A DNA stretch of 64,000 bases, taken from the NCBI GenBank assembly GCA_937927845.1, contig CALFXE010000127.1, forward strand, positions 27,324-91,323. The letters are read 5' to 3'. Below the pieces are notes generated by a model, which saw only the letters and a list, made by a program, of their open reading frames with translations, did no database searches and was not told the DNA's origin. The translations under genes were made by a program, and so were the position numbers. Below, piece after piece: positions 49,872-59,789 of the stretch (position 1 is the first letter of the stretch; each line of letters starts with the position of its first letter). Source of the stretch: an uncultured Paludibacter sp. GTDB lineage: Bacteria > Bacteroidota > Bacteroidia > Bacteroidales > Paludibacteraceae.

Positions 49872-51551
49872 TCAATAACCAGGATTTTGTTCAACCACTC
49901 CGTTTGAAATATCAATTTCGTTCTGAGGAATGGGGAATAATTCATTAATTCCTTCACGGAAATAGAAACCTCGTTTGTTAGCTCGTAAAAATCCATACTC
50001 TTTAATAACGGTAGCGGCTCTTTTCTGGCGTACCAAATCAAAAAATCGATCCCATTCGTAGCAAAGTTCCATACGGCGTTCTTTCCATATCTGGTCACGC
50101 ATATATCCATAGCCTCCACCCACATATAAAGCTGTAGCACCGGTTATCGTATTCGCTTTTGATTTGGTCTTGTTCAACTCAATCAAGGCGCGTGAGCCTT
50201 CTCCGCATTCGTTAAGCGCTTCTGCATACATTAAAATTACTTCTGCATAGCGCATTACTCGTCTATTTTTGCTATTATCGCCTCCGTTTTGTGGGCGTTC
50301 CTTGATAGGAGTGTACCACTTTAATGAAACGTTACGTGATTCTCCACATACGCATATCGTACCATCTGGAGCATATGAATTATGACCAATCATATAAGTA
50401 CGACGTGGGTCTGTTCCAAACAAATCTTGTATAATGGTTTGAGTAGTCCAAATTTGTGGAGAAGACGAATAGAAAGTGTCATAAAGAAATGAACCTTCAT
50501 TGGTATCTCCTAAGGAACCATCAGCAGATTCTTTAAACACAACTTCGAATACAGAACCTCTACAAAATTCACCAGCTCCTGTAAATTGATCAAGATAAGT
50601 GATGTTCATTCCATAACTATCTTTAAAATCAAGAGAATAAGCATTTTGCAAAGCTGGAAGTTGCGTATTCTTAGTTTCATACGGATCAGTGGGTTGATTT
50701 AATTCTTGTGGTTTAAACCAAAGGCGCTTGCGAAGTGCTTCCCAATCTTCTTGAGCTTCATCATATTTGAGAATATCACCGTAAGTCATACTTACTCCGT
50801 CGATAAAAAACTCTCCTAATCTCTTCATTTCTTTCCATTTAGAAGAAGGTTCACCAGGTGTTGCTTGATACATCAGTACTTTCATTAGATAAGCGATGGC
50901 TGTTCCGCTGCCTACCTTACCGGCACTTACACCTGTATAGCGTGCAGGAAGCATGATAGCTGCTTCTCTTAAATCTTTTTCAATATAGGCATATACCTCT
51001 GCTGCTGTACTGCGTGGAATAACAAAATTATCAATAGTTTCTACTTCCGGACGGATAGGTACTCCGCCATAGGTTTTTACCAAGTTGAAATAATAGAAAG
51101 CCCTTAAAAACTTAGCCTGTCCCAAAATTTCACGAACATCTCTGTATTCGCCATACAAAGGAAGTGATAACTGTACTTTATCAACATTGGCTATTACTTG
51201 ATTAACTCTGCGGACTCCTTTGTAATTTATGTAGTACCTGTCGGCTATCCAACTATTCGAGGTGTTAAATCTGAAATTGACCAATTGTCCCATTTGACTT
51301 GCCAATCCTTCATCTCCTCCCCATACATCATCGGCTGTTGCTTCGCCAAAGCGCCATTCACACTCATTAAAAAGATCCGATTGTAATATATCGTAACCCG
51401 CATTTAAAGCTGATTGCAATTTGTATTTCGTGTCGTAGTAATTTTTGTCAGTAGAATTACCAAGAATCTCCTTATCAAGAAAATTATCGCATCCACTAAA
51501 AACTAATAACGAACAACTAATTAATATGATATTGAATAAACTCTTATTCAT
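49872..51551 (-). CDS. RagB/SusD family nutrient uptake lipoprotein
   Basis: A 559-residue SusD homologue: signal and lipobox MNKSLFNIILISCSLLVFSG then Cys20. It has the N-terminal FLDKE motif, TPR-like helices (REILGQAKFLRAFYYFNLVK, TYGGVPIRPE), KVLMYQATPGEPSSKWKEMK, MRYAEVILMYAEALNE and the C-terminal end (KERRMELCYEWDRFFDLVRQ, then LFPIPQNEID and NPGY). SusD forms the lid over the SusC transporter and binds glycan at the surface. It lies 18 bp downstream of the SusC gene. Confidence 0.95.
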   Translation of the reverse strand: MNKSLFNIILISCSLLVFSGCDNFLDKEILGNSTDKNYYDTKYKLQSALNAGYDILQSDLFNECEWRFGEATADDVWGGDEGLASQMGQLVNFRFNTSNSWIADRYYINYKGVRRVNQVIANVDKVQLSLPLYGEYRDVREILGQAKFLRAFYYFNLVKTYGGVPIRPEVETIDNFVIPRSTAAEVYAYIEKDLREAAIMLPARYTGVSAGKVGSGTAIAYLMKVLMYQATPGEPSSKWKEMKRLGEFFIDGVSMTYGDILKYDEAQEDWEALRKRLWFKPQELNQPTDPYETKNTQLPALQNAYSLDFKDSYGMNITYLDQFTGAGEFCRGSVFEVVFKESADGSLGDTNEGSFLYDTFYSSSPQIWTTQTIIQDLFGTDPRRTYMIGHNSYAPDGTICVCGESRNVSLKWYTPIKERPQNGGDNSKNRRVMRYAEVILMYAEALNECGEGSRALIELNKTKSKANTITGATALYVGGGYGYMRDQIWKERRMELCYEWDRFFDLVRQKRAATVIKEYGFLRANKRGFYFREGINELFPIPQNEIDISNGVVEQNPGY

Positions 51552-51569
51552 AATTGTTATTTTTTGTAA

Positions 51570-54500
51570 TTATAAAACAAATTTAATCCCTAAAGTAAAC
51601 GTCCGCGATTGTGGATAGTTTCCATGATCGACTCCCATATTGAGGTTGTTATCTTCAGTTCCCGACACTCTACCAACTTCTGGATCGAAACCATTATACT
51701 TCGTAATAGTTAGCAAGTTATACGCACCTACAAATGCTGCCAAATTTGATAAATGTAACTGCCTGCATACCTCAGGTTTAAAACTGTAAGTAAACCGTAG
51801 TTCTTTCAGACGAAGATAAGAACCATCTTTTACATAAAAATCAGAAGCTCTGAAGTTACGTGCAGCATCAGACGGATCTAAATCCGGAATGGTAGCGTTC
51901 AGGTTCATCGGGAAGAAACCTCTATCCGGATTTACTTGTCCCGACCAATGTTTATCACGAATATCAGCATACAGATTGCCTGAAGCTGCATTATTCAGAT
52001 AAAAATCCATCACGTTGAAAATTTTGTTCCCGGTTTGTCCTTGGAAGAGAGCATCCATTGTAACACCGCCATAGCTAAGCGAAATAGGCATACCAAAAAC
52101 GAAATCGGGTAGGGGTGAGCCTAAGAAAGTACGATCTTCTGCGGTAATAACACCATCATCATTTAAGTCTTTAAAGCGGAAATCACCGGGACGAGTAGTT
52201 TGCTCAAAGTCGTTTTTACCATATTCGTATTGCGGACTGGCTTTTACTTCTTCATAAGTATTGAAGATACCATCCGTTACATAGCCGTAAAAACCACCTA
52301 TCGGTCTTCCAACCTCTGTTTTGGTAACATAAGCAAGAACGCTTGATTCATTTAAGTATCCACCGTAAATAGGCTCATTTCCTGTTCCCAGACTTACGAC
52401 TTTATTCTTTATGTATGAAACATTAAATCCGATTTCATATTTGAATTTATTGATATTGTCTTTATAATTAACCATTAACTCCACACCTTTATTACTTACA
52501 GAACCGGCATTTACCATCGGAGCATAATCCAATGCAGCCGATAAGGTTACAGGAACTCGCAATAACATATCAGTCGTTAATTTATCGAAATATTCTGCAC
52601 TAAAGGTAAGTCTGTTCTTGAAAAAGCCTAAATCTACACCTATATTGAATGTTTCTGTTTTTTCCCAACGAATGTCTGCATTCCCTACAGAAGTGGCTGT
52701 AGACCCGGGTTGAAGTATGTGATTTCCCACACCATAAGGATAGTTATATCCTGTGTATATAAGCGTATGGGCTGAAGTTTCATCAATTCTATTATTCCCT
52801 AATTTACCCCATCCTAACCGAAGTTTTCCTAAATAGAGCCAATCTACATCTTCCATAAAAGATTCGGAACTAAACTTCCATCCGAGAGAAACAGAAGGAA
52901 AATACCCCCATCGTTCTTGTTTAGAGAAAATAGATGAAGCATCAGCACGGAAGTTTGCCTGTAATAAATAGCGATCTAATAAGTTGTAATTTAGTCGACT
53001 GACATAACCGACAGCAGTCCATTCTCTATCAAGCCCATAGGTCTTATCCCCTGTGTAGGCACTCGACAGATACCATAAATTAGGATCGTTTGAAGCTGTT
53101 CCCTTTCGGATAGATTCTTGATAATTACGTTTATATCCTTCTAAAACTTGTCCTCCAAGAATTGTTATATCGTGTATGTCATTGTTCCACTGAAAGGTTA
53201 ACAGATTATTGATTTCCCATTTATTTGCTTCCCTTTTATATTGATAAACCGAAGAAAGATCAGTCATGACAAAATCTTCGGATAATTTATTCACTTCAGT
53301 AAAATTAGTGTTATTGTCAGTTGTATAAGAATCTGATATTTTGAATTGGTAAGTAAGTAATTTACCAATCTGAGCTGTAAGGCTAAGGTTCAAATCTACA
53401 CGATGATTCATTCTATCATCATGATTACGCTCTAAAGTTGCAATAGGATGACTTGCTGCATAATATCCCTTTGGATCATAAGTATAGGTAAAGGGATTTT
53501 GGTATAAAGCACTTTTCAGAATACTGTTTCCACCTTCAGGCACAACATGGCGTTTTTCATTTGTGTACATAGTATTTGCATTCAGTTTAAGCCAGGGAAG
53601 TATTTGACTGTTTATATTAGCACGAGTATTTAATCGATTGTATGCAGAGGTTTTAATAACTCCTGTTTCATCATAGTAACTTCCACTTACCATGTATTGA
53701 TTTTTTTCACTTCCTCCGGATACTGTAACATTATATTGTTGCTTTATTCCTGTATGCGTGATTGCATCCCACCAGTTGGAAGGAGAGTTTCTTCTAATCG
53801 TATCCAAGCTGTAGTATTTGCCGGCATCATAAGATAGTATACCCGTTATTGGGTCTTTTGTTTGATATATTTGTCCTTCAGCGGAATAGAAAGATGTACC
53901 GTTAATATAATCCTGTACGAGTGCGTATCCTTCTATATCTAATACATTTATTTTTTTCCAAGGATTGGATGCACCCCAAAAACTATCAAATGTAATTTTG
54001 GTAGTACCTTTTTCACCGCTTTTTGTTGTTATCGATACAACGCCATTTGCGGCACGTGCTCCATATATGGCACTTGAAGCAGCATCTTTGAAAATTTCAA
54101 CATTAGCAATGTCGTTAGGATTCAGGTGATCTATCTCATCTACAATAAAACCATCTACTACGTAAAGCGGATTGGAGTCATTGATGGTTCCTGTTCCTCT
54201 AATCTTAATAGTTGTTTGACCTCCGGGAGCTCCGCTATTCTGAATAATATTAACACCGGTTGCCTTACCTTGTAAAGCTTGTAAGGCAGATGGCACCGGA
54301 ACACTATTGATGTCTTTTGCAGAAACAGAAGATATGGAGCCTGTGATATCGCTTTTTCGTTGAACTCCATATCCGATAACTATAACTTCATCTAATAATT
54401 CGGTTTTTTCTGCTAAAAATACAGTTAATTCTCGACTGTCAACAATACTTACTTCCTTAGGTTCATAACCTATGAAAGTAAAAACAAGTGTGGCTCCCGG

Positions 54501-54710
54501 ATCTACTCGTAAGGAGAATTTGCCATCTACATTGGTTATAGTTCCACTGGATTTCCCTTTTTCTCCAATCGAAACTCCAATAAGCTCCTCGTGAGTTTTA
54601 CTGTCCATAACAATACCGGATACCGATATTTGACTCTGTCCGTAGGAAGCCGTAGAATATAATATGGTAATCATAAAAACTACCATACTAAAAAGTTTAT
54701 TTTTAATCAT
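51570..54710 (-). CDS. SusC/RagA family TonB-dependent transporter
   Basis: A 1046-residue outer-membrane transporter. Signal peptide, then a CarboxypepD_reg-like domain (SVSGIVMDSKTHEELIGVSI, GTITNVDGKFSLRV), a TonB-box region (LDEVIVIGYGVQRKSDITGS), the plug with GVNIIQNSGAPGGQTTIKIR and IYGARAANGVVSITTKSG, and a 22-strand barrel ending LGIKFVL. It imports oligosaccharides in complex with SusD using TonB energy. It is the first gene of an eight-gene operon ending at 37970, with a -7 box 40 bp upstream and a terminator beyond that. Confidence 0.95.
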   Translation of the reverse strand: MIKNKLFSMVVFMITILYSTASYGQSQISVSGIVMDSKTHEELIGVSIGEKGKSSGTITNVDGKFSLRVDPGATLVFTFIGYEPKEVSIVDSRELTVFLAEKTELLDEVIVIGYGVQRKSDITGSISSVSAKDINSVPVPSALQALQGKATGVNIIQNSGAPGGQTTIKIRGTGTINDSNPLYVVDGFIVDEIDHLNPNDIANVEIFKDAASSAIYGARAANGVVSITTKSGEKGTTKITFDSFWGASNPWKKINVLDIEGYALVQDYINGTSFYSAEGQIYQTKDPITGILSYDAGKYYSLDTIRRNSPSNWWDAITHTGIKQQYNVTVSGGSEKNQYMVSGSYYDETGVIKTSAYNRLNTRANINSQILPWLKLNANTMYTNEKRHVVPEGGNSILKSALYQNPFTYTYDPKGYYAASHPIATLERNHDDRMNHRVDLNLSLTAQIGKLLTYQFKISDSYTTDNNTNFTEVNKLSEDFVMTDLSSVYQYKREANKWEINNLLTFQWNNDIHDITILGGQVLEGYKRNYQESIRKGTASNDPNLWYLSSAYTGDKTYGLDREWTAVGYVSRLNYNLLDRYLLQANFRADASSIFSKQERWGYFPSVSLGWKFSSESFMEDVDWLYLGKLRLGWGKLGNNRIDETSAHTLIYTGYNYPYGVGNHILQPGSTATSVGNADIRWEKTETFNIGVDLGFFKNRLTFSAEYFDKLTTDMLLRVPVTLSAALDYAPMVNAGSVSNKGVELMVNYKDNINKFKYEIGFNVSYIKNKVVSLGTGNEPIYGGYLNESSVLAYVTKTEVGRPIGGFYGYVTDGIFNTYEEVKASPQYEYGKNDFEQTTRPGDFRFKDLNDDGVITAEDRTFLGSPLPDFVFGMPISLSYGGVTMDALFQGQTGNKIFNVMDFYLNNAASGNLYADIRDKHWSGQVNPDRGFFPMNLNATIPDLDPSDAARNFRASDFYVKDGSYLRLKELRFTYSFKPEVCRQLHLSNLAAFVGAYNLLTITKYNGFDPEVGRVSGTEDNNLNMGVDHGNYPQSRTFTLGIKFVL

Positions 54711-54749
54711 TTGCTAACCGCTTTAAGGTGATAGTGTTTTAATACACAA

Positions 54750-54757
54750 CAAAAATA
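54750..54757 (-). promoter_or_regulatory. -7 promoter box of the SusC operon
   Basis: The minus strand reads TATTTTTG, matching TAnnTTTG, about 40 bp before the SusC start and just after the terminator at 54779-54818. This would be the HTCS-controlled promoter. Confidence 0.55.
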
Positions 54758-54778
54758 CGAAAAACTCATAAGTAAAGA

Positions 54779-54818
54779 GAATCTGTCTCAAAAACCATAA
54801 AGCTTTTGAGACAGATTC
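54779..54818. terminator. Intrinsic terminator between T9SS protein gene and SusC gene
   Basis: GAATCTGTCTCAAAA (54779-54793) pairs perfectly over 15 bp with 54804-54818 around a 10-nt loop. It lies 13 bp beyond the stop of the 54832 gene (minus strand). The T-rich tail is only moderate. Confidence 0.75.
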
Positions 54819-54831
54819 TTTTCAAAGTTTA

Positions 54832-56646
54832 TTATTTAACAATCAAAGATGAAACGTACTGATTTTTCACCGTATTGATTACTACAGTATAAATACCTTC
54901 GCAAAGAGTTGATACATTTACAGAATTAGTAAACAGGTTTTCACTTTTCACTATTCTTCCTGTAATATCTAAGATTTTCACACTGATAACTTCTTCATCA
55001 ACATCAAATTTGAACACATCATTAGTTGGATTTGGATAAACAGTTAGTTTATTACTTATTTTCGGAGTAATAACGCCACTAATCTCAGCACGAGTTCTAT
55101 ATTCAAGATCCAAGTCATCTGCATCTTTTGCAGGATCATATCCTTCTTTTCTGTAATGATAGCGGTATAATTGACTATCATCAGAAGTTATAAAGAGAAT
55201 ATCACCACCCAAATTACGTAAAGTTTTTACTTTATCACCATCAGGATTCAAATTGGTTACAGGTACAGGAATACCGTCTTTAGAGTCAAGTCTCATCAAT
55301 TTTTCTTTGTGCTCAGGAACTTGATTTGACGAGTTCCAGAAATACAAACTACCAGATGCTACAGTAAGTTCTCTTGCCCATGTGTTCATTGTACCTGGAG
55401 CTAAATCGTATTGTAGTGTCACTGTTTCGCCATCGGTATAATGAAGTTCGCCGCCAAAGTGACTTTCTCCTGCTGGTACATTACCTCCACTATTTGCACA
55501 GAACATAAGCACTCCGTCGAATACCACACCAGGATCGGGCCAAGAGGGGCGTTCATTTGTCGGCTCATGTTTATTTATATCTATAATACCAAAATCGCCT
55601 TTATCTGTATTTGTGAAAGCAAGCTCATAGTTGGTTTCCGGAGTATATCCTCTGAAATAAATTTTACCATTAAAAGGACCTCCTGTTGCAAAAACACTTC
55701 CTCCTCGTCCGATACCGTTAGGATCTGCTGTTGGATCTGAGTCAAAAATCATATAAGTTCCTTCAGGAGTTCCATCGCTTGCCCATGGCTCGTTGCCATA
55801 ATCAGGTTGCCATGCTTTGAAGAACAGTCGCTCATTATAAAAGTTAAGCATTTGATCGATTGCCGAATCTCTTGTTTGCCCCGGTTGAGCACCTGCTTCC
55901 AAGTTTATATCCATAATCAATTGAGTACCTTCACGTGTGCCATCTGTTACCCAAAGTTCTCCTCCCATAGTGCTTTCAAGGTCATCTGCTTTGAAAAACA
56001 CCTTACGTCCTACGCGACAAAGATGGTCATTATATGTATTGAAGTCCTGTCCAGGATACATCATTTTACATTCGTAAATCATTTCCGTTCCATCTTCCGT
56101 TCCATCACTCACCCATAGCCATTTCTGATTGCCATAGAGTTCACTATCCAAATCCATAGCTGCAAAAACGAATTGAGTCTCATTAACTTGTTTGAATGCC
56201 AAAGGGCTGGATGAGCCTATTAAATGAATATTTTTAACCATATAAGTTCCGACTTCTGTTCCATCCGATATCCATAACTCTTCGCCGTTTTCGCCATCAT
56301 TAGCAGCAAAAACCACTTTGTCATTAAAACGAGCTAAATAACTTACGTTTGAACTTCCGGCTCCCGGATTAATGTCTTTTACCATAAAAGTGCCTGCGGC
56401 AGTTCCATCTGTCACCCACAATTCCTCACCGTGTGTACCGTCATTTGCAGCAAAAAAGGCTTTGTAACCTTTTGATTTTTCACCGGCTACAACTAAATTT
56501 TTGAGCTGTGTCATTCTTTCCTGACCGTCAATTACAGCCGTAACCCCATCGGGCAAAAGTTTAACCATGCCTTCAGGCAAGGTTTGAGCAAATATACTTC
56601 CTGCACCTAAACACAGGAGAAAAAATAAAATAGTCTTCTTTTTCAT
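54832..56646 (-). CDS. Secreted beta-propeller protein with ELWVTDGT repeats and T9SS sorting domain
   Basis: A 604-residue protein with signal peptide (MKKKTILFFLLCLGAGSIFA). It contains about six copies of the repeat ELWVTDGTxxGT (GEELWVTDGTAAGTFMVKDI, GEELWISDGTEVGTYMVKNI, LWVSDGTEDGT, GELWVTDGTREGT, EPWASDGTPEGT), each with an upstream strand such as DKVVFAANDG. This repeat typically builds beta-propellers in secreted proteins. The end is a type A sorting domain (KLTVYPNPTNDVFKFDVDEE, then LIVK). It is a likely surface glycan-binding or structural protein. It is bounded by terminators on both sides, so it is probably its own transcription unit. Confidence 0.82.
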   Translation of the reverse strand: MKKKTILFFLLCLGAGSIFAQTLPEGMVKLLPDGVTAVIDGQERMTQLKNLVVAGEKSKGYKAFFAANDGTHGEELWVTDGTAAGTFMVKDINPGAGSSNVSYLARFNDKVVFAANDGENGEELWISDGTEVGTYMVKNIHLIGSSSPLAFKQVNETQFVFAAMDLDSELYGNQKWLWVSDGTEDGTEMIYECKMMYPGQDFNTYNDHLCRVGRKVFFKADDLESTMGGELWVTDGTREGTQLIMDINLEAGAQPGQTRDSAIDQMLNFYNERLFFKAWQPDYGNEPWASDGTPEGTYMIFDSDPTADPNGIGRGGSVFATGGPFNGKIYFRGYTPETNYELAFTNTDKGDFGIIDINKHEPTNERPSWPDPGVVFDGVLMFCANSGGNVPAGESHFGGELHYTDGETVTLQYDLAPGTMNTWARELTVASGSLYFWNSSNQVPEHKEKLMRLDSKDGIPVPVTNLNPDGDKVKTLRNLGGDILFITSDDSQLYRYHYRKEGYDPAKDADDLDLEYRTRAEISGVITPKISNKLTVYPNPTNDVFKFDVDEEVISVKILDITGRIVKSENLFTNSVNVSTLCEGIYTVVINTVKNQYVSSLIVK

Positions 56647-56729
56647 GATGTATAAATTTTAAAAATTACTACTAAAACCATATTTTAATAACTTGATATA
56701 TTATTATCTACTTGGCACTGAAATGATTT

Positions 56730-56767
56730 AAAAAGTATGCTGACTTACGAGTATCAGCATACTTTTT
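56730..56767. terminator. Intrinsic terminator after the CBM/Big_2 protein gene
   Basis: AAAAAGTATGCTGA (56730-56743) pairs perfectly with TCAGCATACTTTTT (56754-56767). On the minus strand it follows the 56780 stop by 12 bp and ends in T5, the classic form. Confidence 0.85.
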
Positions 56768-56779
56768 ATTCACCACAAT

Positions 56780-58459
56780 CTATTTTACAATGAAACGTTT
56801 TGTTGTGTTCGAATCATCAGATATTTTCACCAAGTATGAACCCTTTACAAGATTACTGGTGTCAATAATTTTTGATAGTCCTTTTTGCATTGATTGTCCT
56901 GACATATTGAATACTTCAAAACTAACACTATTATCAATACCCCTAATTTCTATAGCATTTCCACGATTAACCTGCACAGGATATAAATAAGCAGTGCTGA
57001 TAAATGTTGCTTCTGTTCCGGCGGCTGATGTAATATTTACAGCAACAGTTTCTTCAGCATTATCATCGTCAGACTTAACTGTTATATTTACTGTACCTTG
57101 GGCAACTCCTGTAAGTATTCCTGTTTCAGCATCAATTGTAGCTATGTTAGCATCATCTACAGAATAAGTTACATGTGCGGGAGCGTGTGTAGGATAAACA
57201 TTAGCAATGCTTAATTGTTGAGATTCTCCAATCTTTAATGTGGCAGGAGCATTTACAATATCAAAACTTTGTGTCTTGAGATTATATTCGTTTACCACAA
57301 TATTGTCAATCCATATTTTTGAATCGGCAGGTATTTGATTAGCTCCTTCGGTAAAAGAAGTAAAGACTTTCATTCTTCCTAACCAATGAGGGTCAAATGC
57401 ATAGTTTCCTGTTGCCGTGTTATTACCGCCAACTTTAGAATCGGGACTAAGTTCAACTCTTTGTACTTCAGCATTTACTATAACATCGTTCACTAAATGG
57501 TCTCCGCCAATAGGTCTATCCCAAGGTTCGGAAGCTAAACGAGTTGAAATCATACCTTCATTTGTACTTTTGATGTCGAAGAATATTTGTGATTTTACTT
57601 GTTCGATTGTCCAAAATTGGAAAAGGAATACAAAATCCCAAAAATTACCATTTCCGCTGTTCCTGTTAATTACTAAGGATTTATCTCCGCTAATAGGATC
57701 TTCTTCTGATACTTCCCATGTATCTGTACGTGCGCTGTTTTTTTCTATACGGAAATTCTGGACTTCATTATCGCCTTGCCACAACAGAGGAGCAATACCT
57801 TCTTCGAAATCGCCGTAAGGGAAAAGATTTCCGTCCCAATCACCTTCTTCTGCATATTCAATACGAACATTGTCAATCCATACAGTCGTTCCAGGCTCAG
57901 TTCTACCAAAACAAAAAGCAAGACTGTAATTCCAATCGGTAATATTTGATCCGTCTGTTACTATCCAATACTCCTGTGTTTCAGTAGTAATAGGGAATGT
58001 TCCGCATAAATCGTTATCATCTAATCCTGAACGAGCAGCATTACCTGCCACATCTACAGGCGTAAAATCACTAATTGATGTAGATTCATATTTCAGCAAA
58101 GTCCATGGTGCACGATTGAACGTGAGTTCAATACCAATATTTGCATCTTCAGAAGCTTTAGCTTGAAATGAAATTTTATACTTAACACCACTCGTCATTG
58201 GGAAGAAATATTTTAGAGAAGCATCCCATAAGGTGAGTGCAGAGTATTTTACAAGAACTTTCGCTGATTTCTCCCCGGAAAGAGGATCCTCTGTTTCTGT
58301 GGAAAAGGCTACTCTACCGTTGGCATCGTAGCTACGCCAATGTTTTAATCCGTCTTCAAAATTAGCATTCGCAACTATGTTGCGCTTAATTTGCTGTCCA
58401 TTTACACTTCCAAAAATTGCGAGTGCAAAGATTACAATAAAGAAATAATTTTTTTTCAT
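56780..58459 (-). CDS. Secreted protein with two carbohydrate-binding-like domains, Big_2 domain and T9SS sorting domain
   Basis: A 559-residue protein with signal peptide (MKKNYFFIVIFALAIFGSVN). Two galactose-binding-like beta-sandwiches of the CBM4/9 type occupy about residues 25-210 (NANFEDGLKHWRSYDANGRV to VWIDNVRIEY) and 215-400 (YGDFEEGIAPLLWQGDNEVQ to IWIDNIVVNEY). A Big_2 Ig-like domain follows (ATLKIGESQQLSIANVYPTH, TGILTGVAQGTVNITV) and then a type A sorting domain ending FIVK. It has no catalytic domain, so it is a likely surface glycan-binding protein. It lies 41 bp downstream of the GH43 lipoprotein gene and is probably co-transcribed with it. Confidence 0.85.
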   Translation of the reverse strand: MKKNYFFIVIFALAIFGSVNGQQIKRNIVANANFEDGLKHWRSYDANGRVAFSTETEDPLSGEKSAKVLVKYSALTLWDASLKYFFPMTSGVKYKISFQAKASEDANIGIELTFNRAPWTLLKYESTSISDFTPVDVAGNAARSGLDDNDLCGTFPITTETQEYWIVTDGSNITDWNYSLAFCFGRTEPGTTVWIDNVRIEYAEEGDWDGNLFPYGDFEEGIAPLLWQGDNEVQNFRIEKNSARTDTWEVSEEDPISGDKSLVINRNSGNGNFWDFVFLFQFWTIEQVKSQIFFDIKSTNEGMISTRLASEPWDRPIGGDHLVNDVIVNAEVQRVELSPDSKVGGNNTATGNYAFDPHWLGRMKVFTSFTEGANQIPADSKIWIDNIVVNEYNLKTQSFDIVNAPATLKIGESQQLSIANVYPTHAPAHVTYSVDDANIATIDAETGILTGVAQGTVNITVKSDDDNAEETVAVNITSAAGTEATFISTAYLYPVQVNRGNAIEIRGIDNSVSFEVFNMSGQSMQKGLSKIIDTSNLVKGSYLVKISDDSNTTKRFIVK

Positions 58460-58500
58460 GATGTATAAATTTAAAAATTTAGTATATATTTAATTAAAAA

Positions 58501-59499
58501 TCAGTCTTTTACATGAGGGATTATTACAGCGTCACCATCTGCTGAAATATCATATAATCCTGTATCTGTATTTTTCTTAAAAGTAAGCGGAACAATCCGT
58601 GTCCTTCTTGGCGCAACTACTGAATCTGAGTTGTGTACATGATACACATAATACGGTTTATTCTCTTTGTCGAAAAATAAATCACCGTGTCCCGAGCCGT
58701 TCTCGCCTACAATAGAACGATGGATTATAGGATTGTTGGACGATTTTTCCCATGGTCCGTAAGGTGAATCAGCAACCGCATACCCTACACCATAATCAAT
58801 ACTTTGAAAATGGTTAGCTGAATAGAACATATAGTATTTGCCATCCATTTTTATAACAGTTGGTCCTTCCATGATGGGAGCAGACTGATACACAGGACTT
58901 GTTTCCCATGGTTGTGTCGCTCCGAAACATTGCACGAGGCTTTCTTTGTTTATCTTACCGGTTGCCATATCAAAGTCGGCAACCCACAAATAATTTCCGT
59001 CGTTAAATCTCACATGATACAGGTAATATTTTCCATCATCATCCTTAAATATATAGGAGTCGATGTTTTTCTCGCTCGAATCAATGGGTTCGATAACATC
59101 TTGTGTGTACAGTCCGTTTAACTGATTTGAACTTGCTATTACTACCTGTTCATTAGCCGTATAAGTTAAGAGATACTGTCCATTCTCGTTCAATATCTGC
59201 GGTGCCCAAAATCCATGTTCTCCGTAAACATTCGATCCTTTTTTCAAAATCATTTTCTCCGGTGCTACCGATGATAGAGTCCATGTTTTAAGATCTTTGG
59301 ATTCAAGCATGGTAAACCCAAGAGGCTCTTTGTTACGAGTTCCTGTTAAATAATACACGCCATTTTCACTGTAAATAGTAGGATCAGCGAAGAAAATCTC
59401 GTTCGCGTTACTTGTCTTTTTCGAAGAAGATGGGGTACAAGCTTGAAATAAACAAAAAGCTGAAAGCAGAAAAATACTTGCAAATAAGAGTTGTTTCAT
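58501..59499 (-). CDS. GH43 family glycosidase lipoprotein
   Basis: A 332-residue single-domain enzyme with lipoprotein signal (MKQLLFASIFLLSAFCLFQA, Cys21). GH43 catalytic residues are Asp39 (FFADPTIYSENGVYYLTG), Asp147 (KNIDSYIFKDDDGKYYLYHV) and Glu211 (MEGPTVIKMDGKYYMFYSAN). Single-domain GH43 lipoproteins commonly release arabinose or xylose from oligosaccharides at the surface or in the periplasm. It is the first gene of a two-gene unit and divergent from the HTCS gene, with 290 bp between them. Confidence 0.9.
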   Translation of the reverse strand: MKQLLFASIFLLSAFCLFQACTPSSSKKTSNANEIFFADPTIYSENGVYYLTGTRNKEPLGFTMLESKDLKTWTLSSVAPEKMILKKGSNVYGEHGFWAPQILNENGQYLLTYTANEQVVIASSNQLNGLYTQDVIEPIDSSEKNIDSYIFKDDDGKYYLYHVRFNDGNYLWVADFDMATGKINKESLVQCFGATQPWETSPVYQSAPIMEGPTVIKMDGKYYMFYSANHFQSIDYGVGYAVADSPYGPWEKSSNNPIIHRSIVGENGSGHGDLFFDKENKPYYVYHVHNSDSVVAPRRTRIVPLTFKKNTDTGLYDISADGDAVIIPHVKD

Positions 59500-59577
59500 G
59501 ATTTAATATTAAGTTTATATGTTTTAAAAAATTTGAACTACATGTCATGAGCTAATAAAGTATAGCATTGAACATCG

Positions 59578-59585
59578 CAAATATA
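59578..59585 (-). promoter_or_regulatory. -7 promoter box of the GH43 lipoprotein gene
   Basis: The minus strand reads TATATTTG, matching TAnnTTTG, 79 bp before the start at 59499. Confidence 0.55.
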
Positions 59586-59743
59586 CATAATCATAAAAAC
59601 AGTATCTTGTAAAAAAATGTATTTTCCTTGTACAATTATACAAATGTCTTCCAGTGTGGAAAAAATAAGTATAAGTACAACGATAACGGTACATTATTAC
59701 AAGAACTAAATGTATTTCCATATTTTAAAACATGATAATTCTG

Positions 59744-59751
59744 TATATTTG
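59744..59751 (+). promoter_or_regulatory. -7 promoter box of the HTCS gene
   Basis: TATATTTG followed by CAAACG, 38 bp before the start at 59790. The 160 bp between the two divergent boxes has no other evident element. Confidence 0.55.
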
Positions 59752-59789
59752 CAAACGTCTAACACAACACTGAATAAAAACTACAAAGC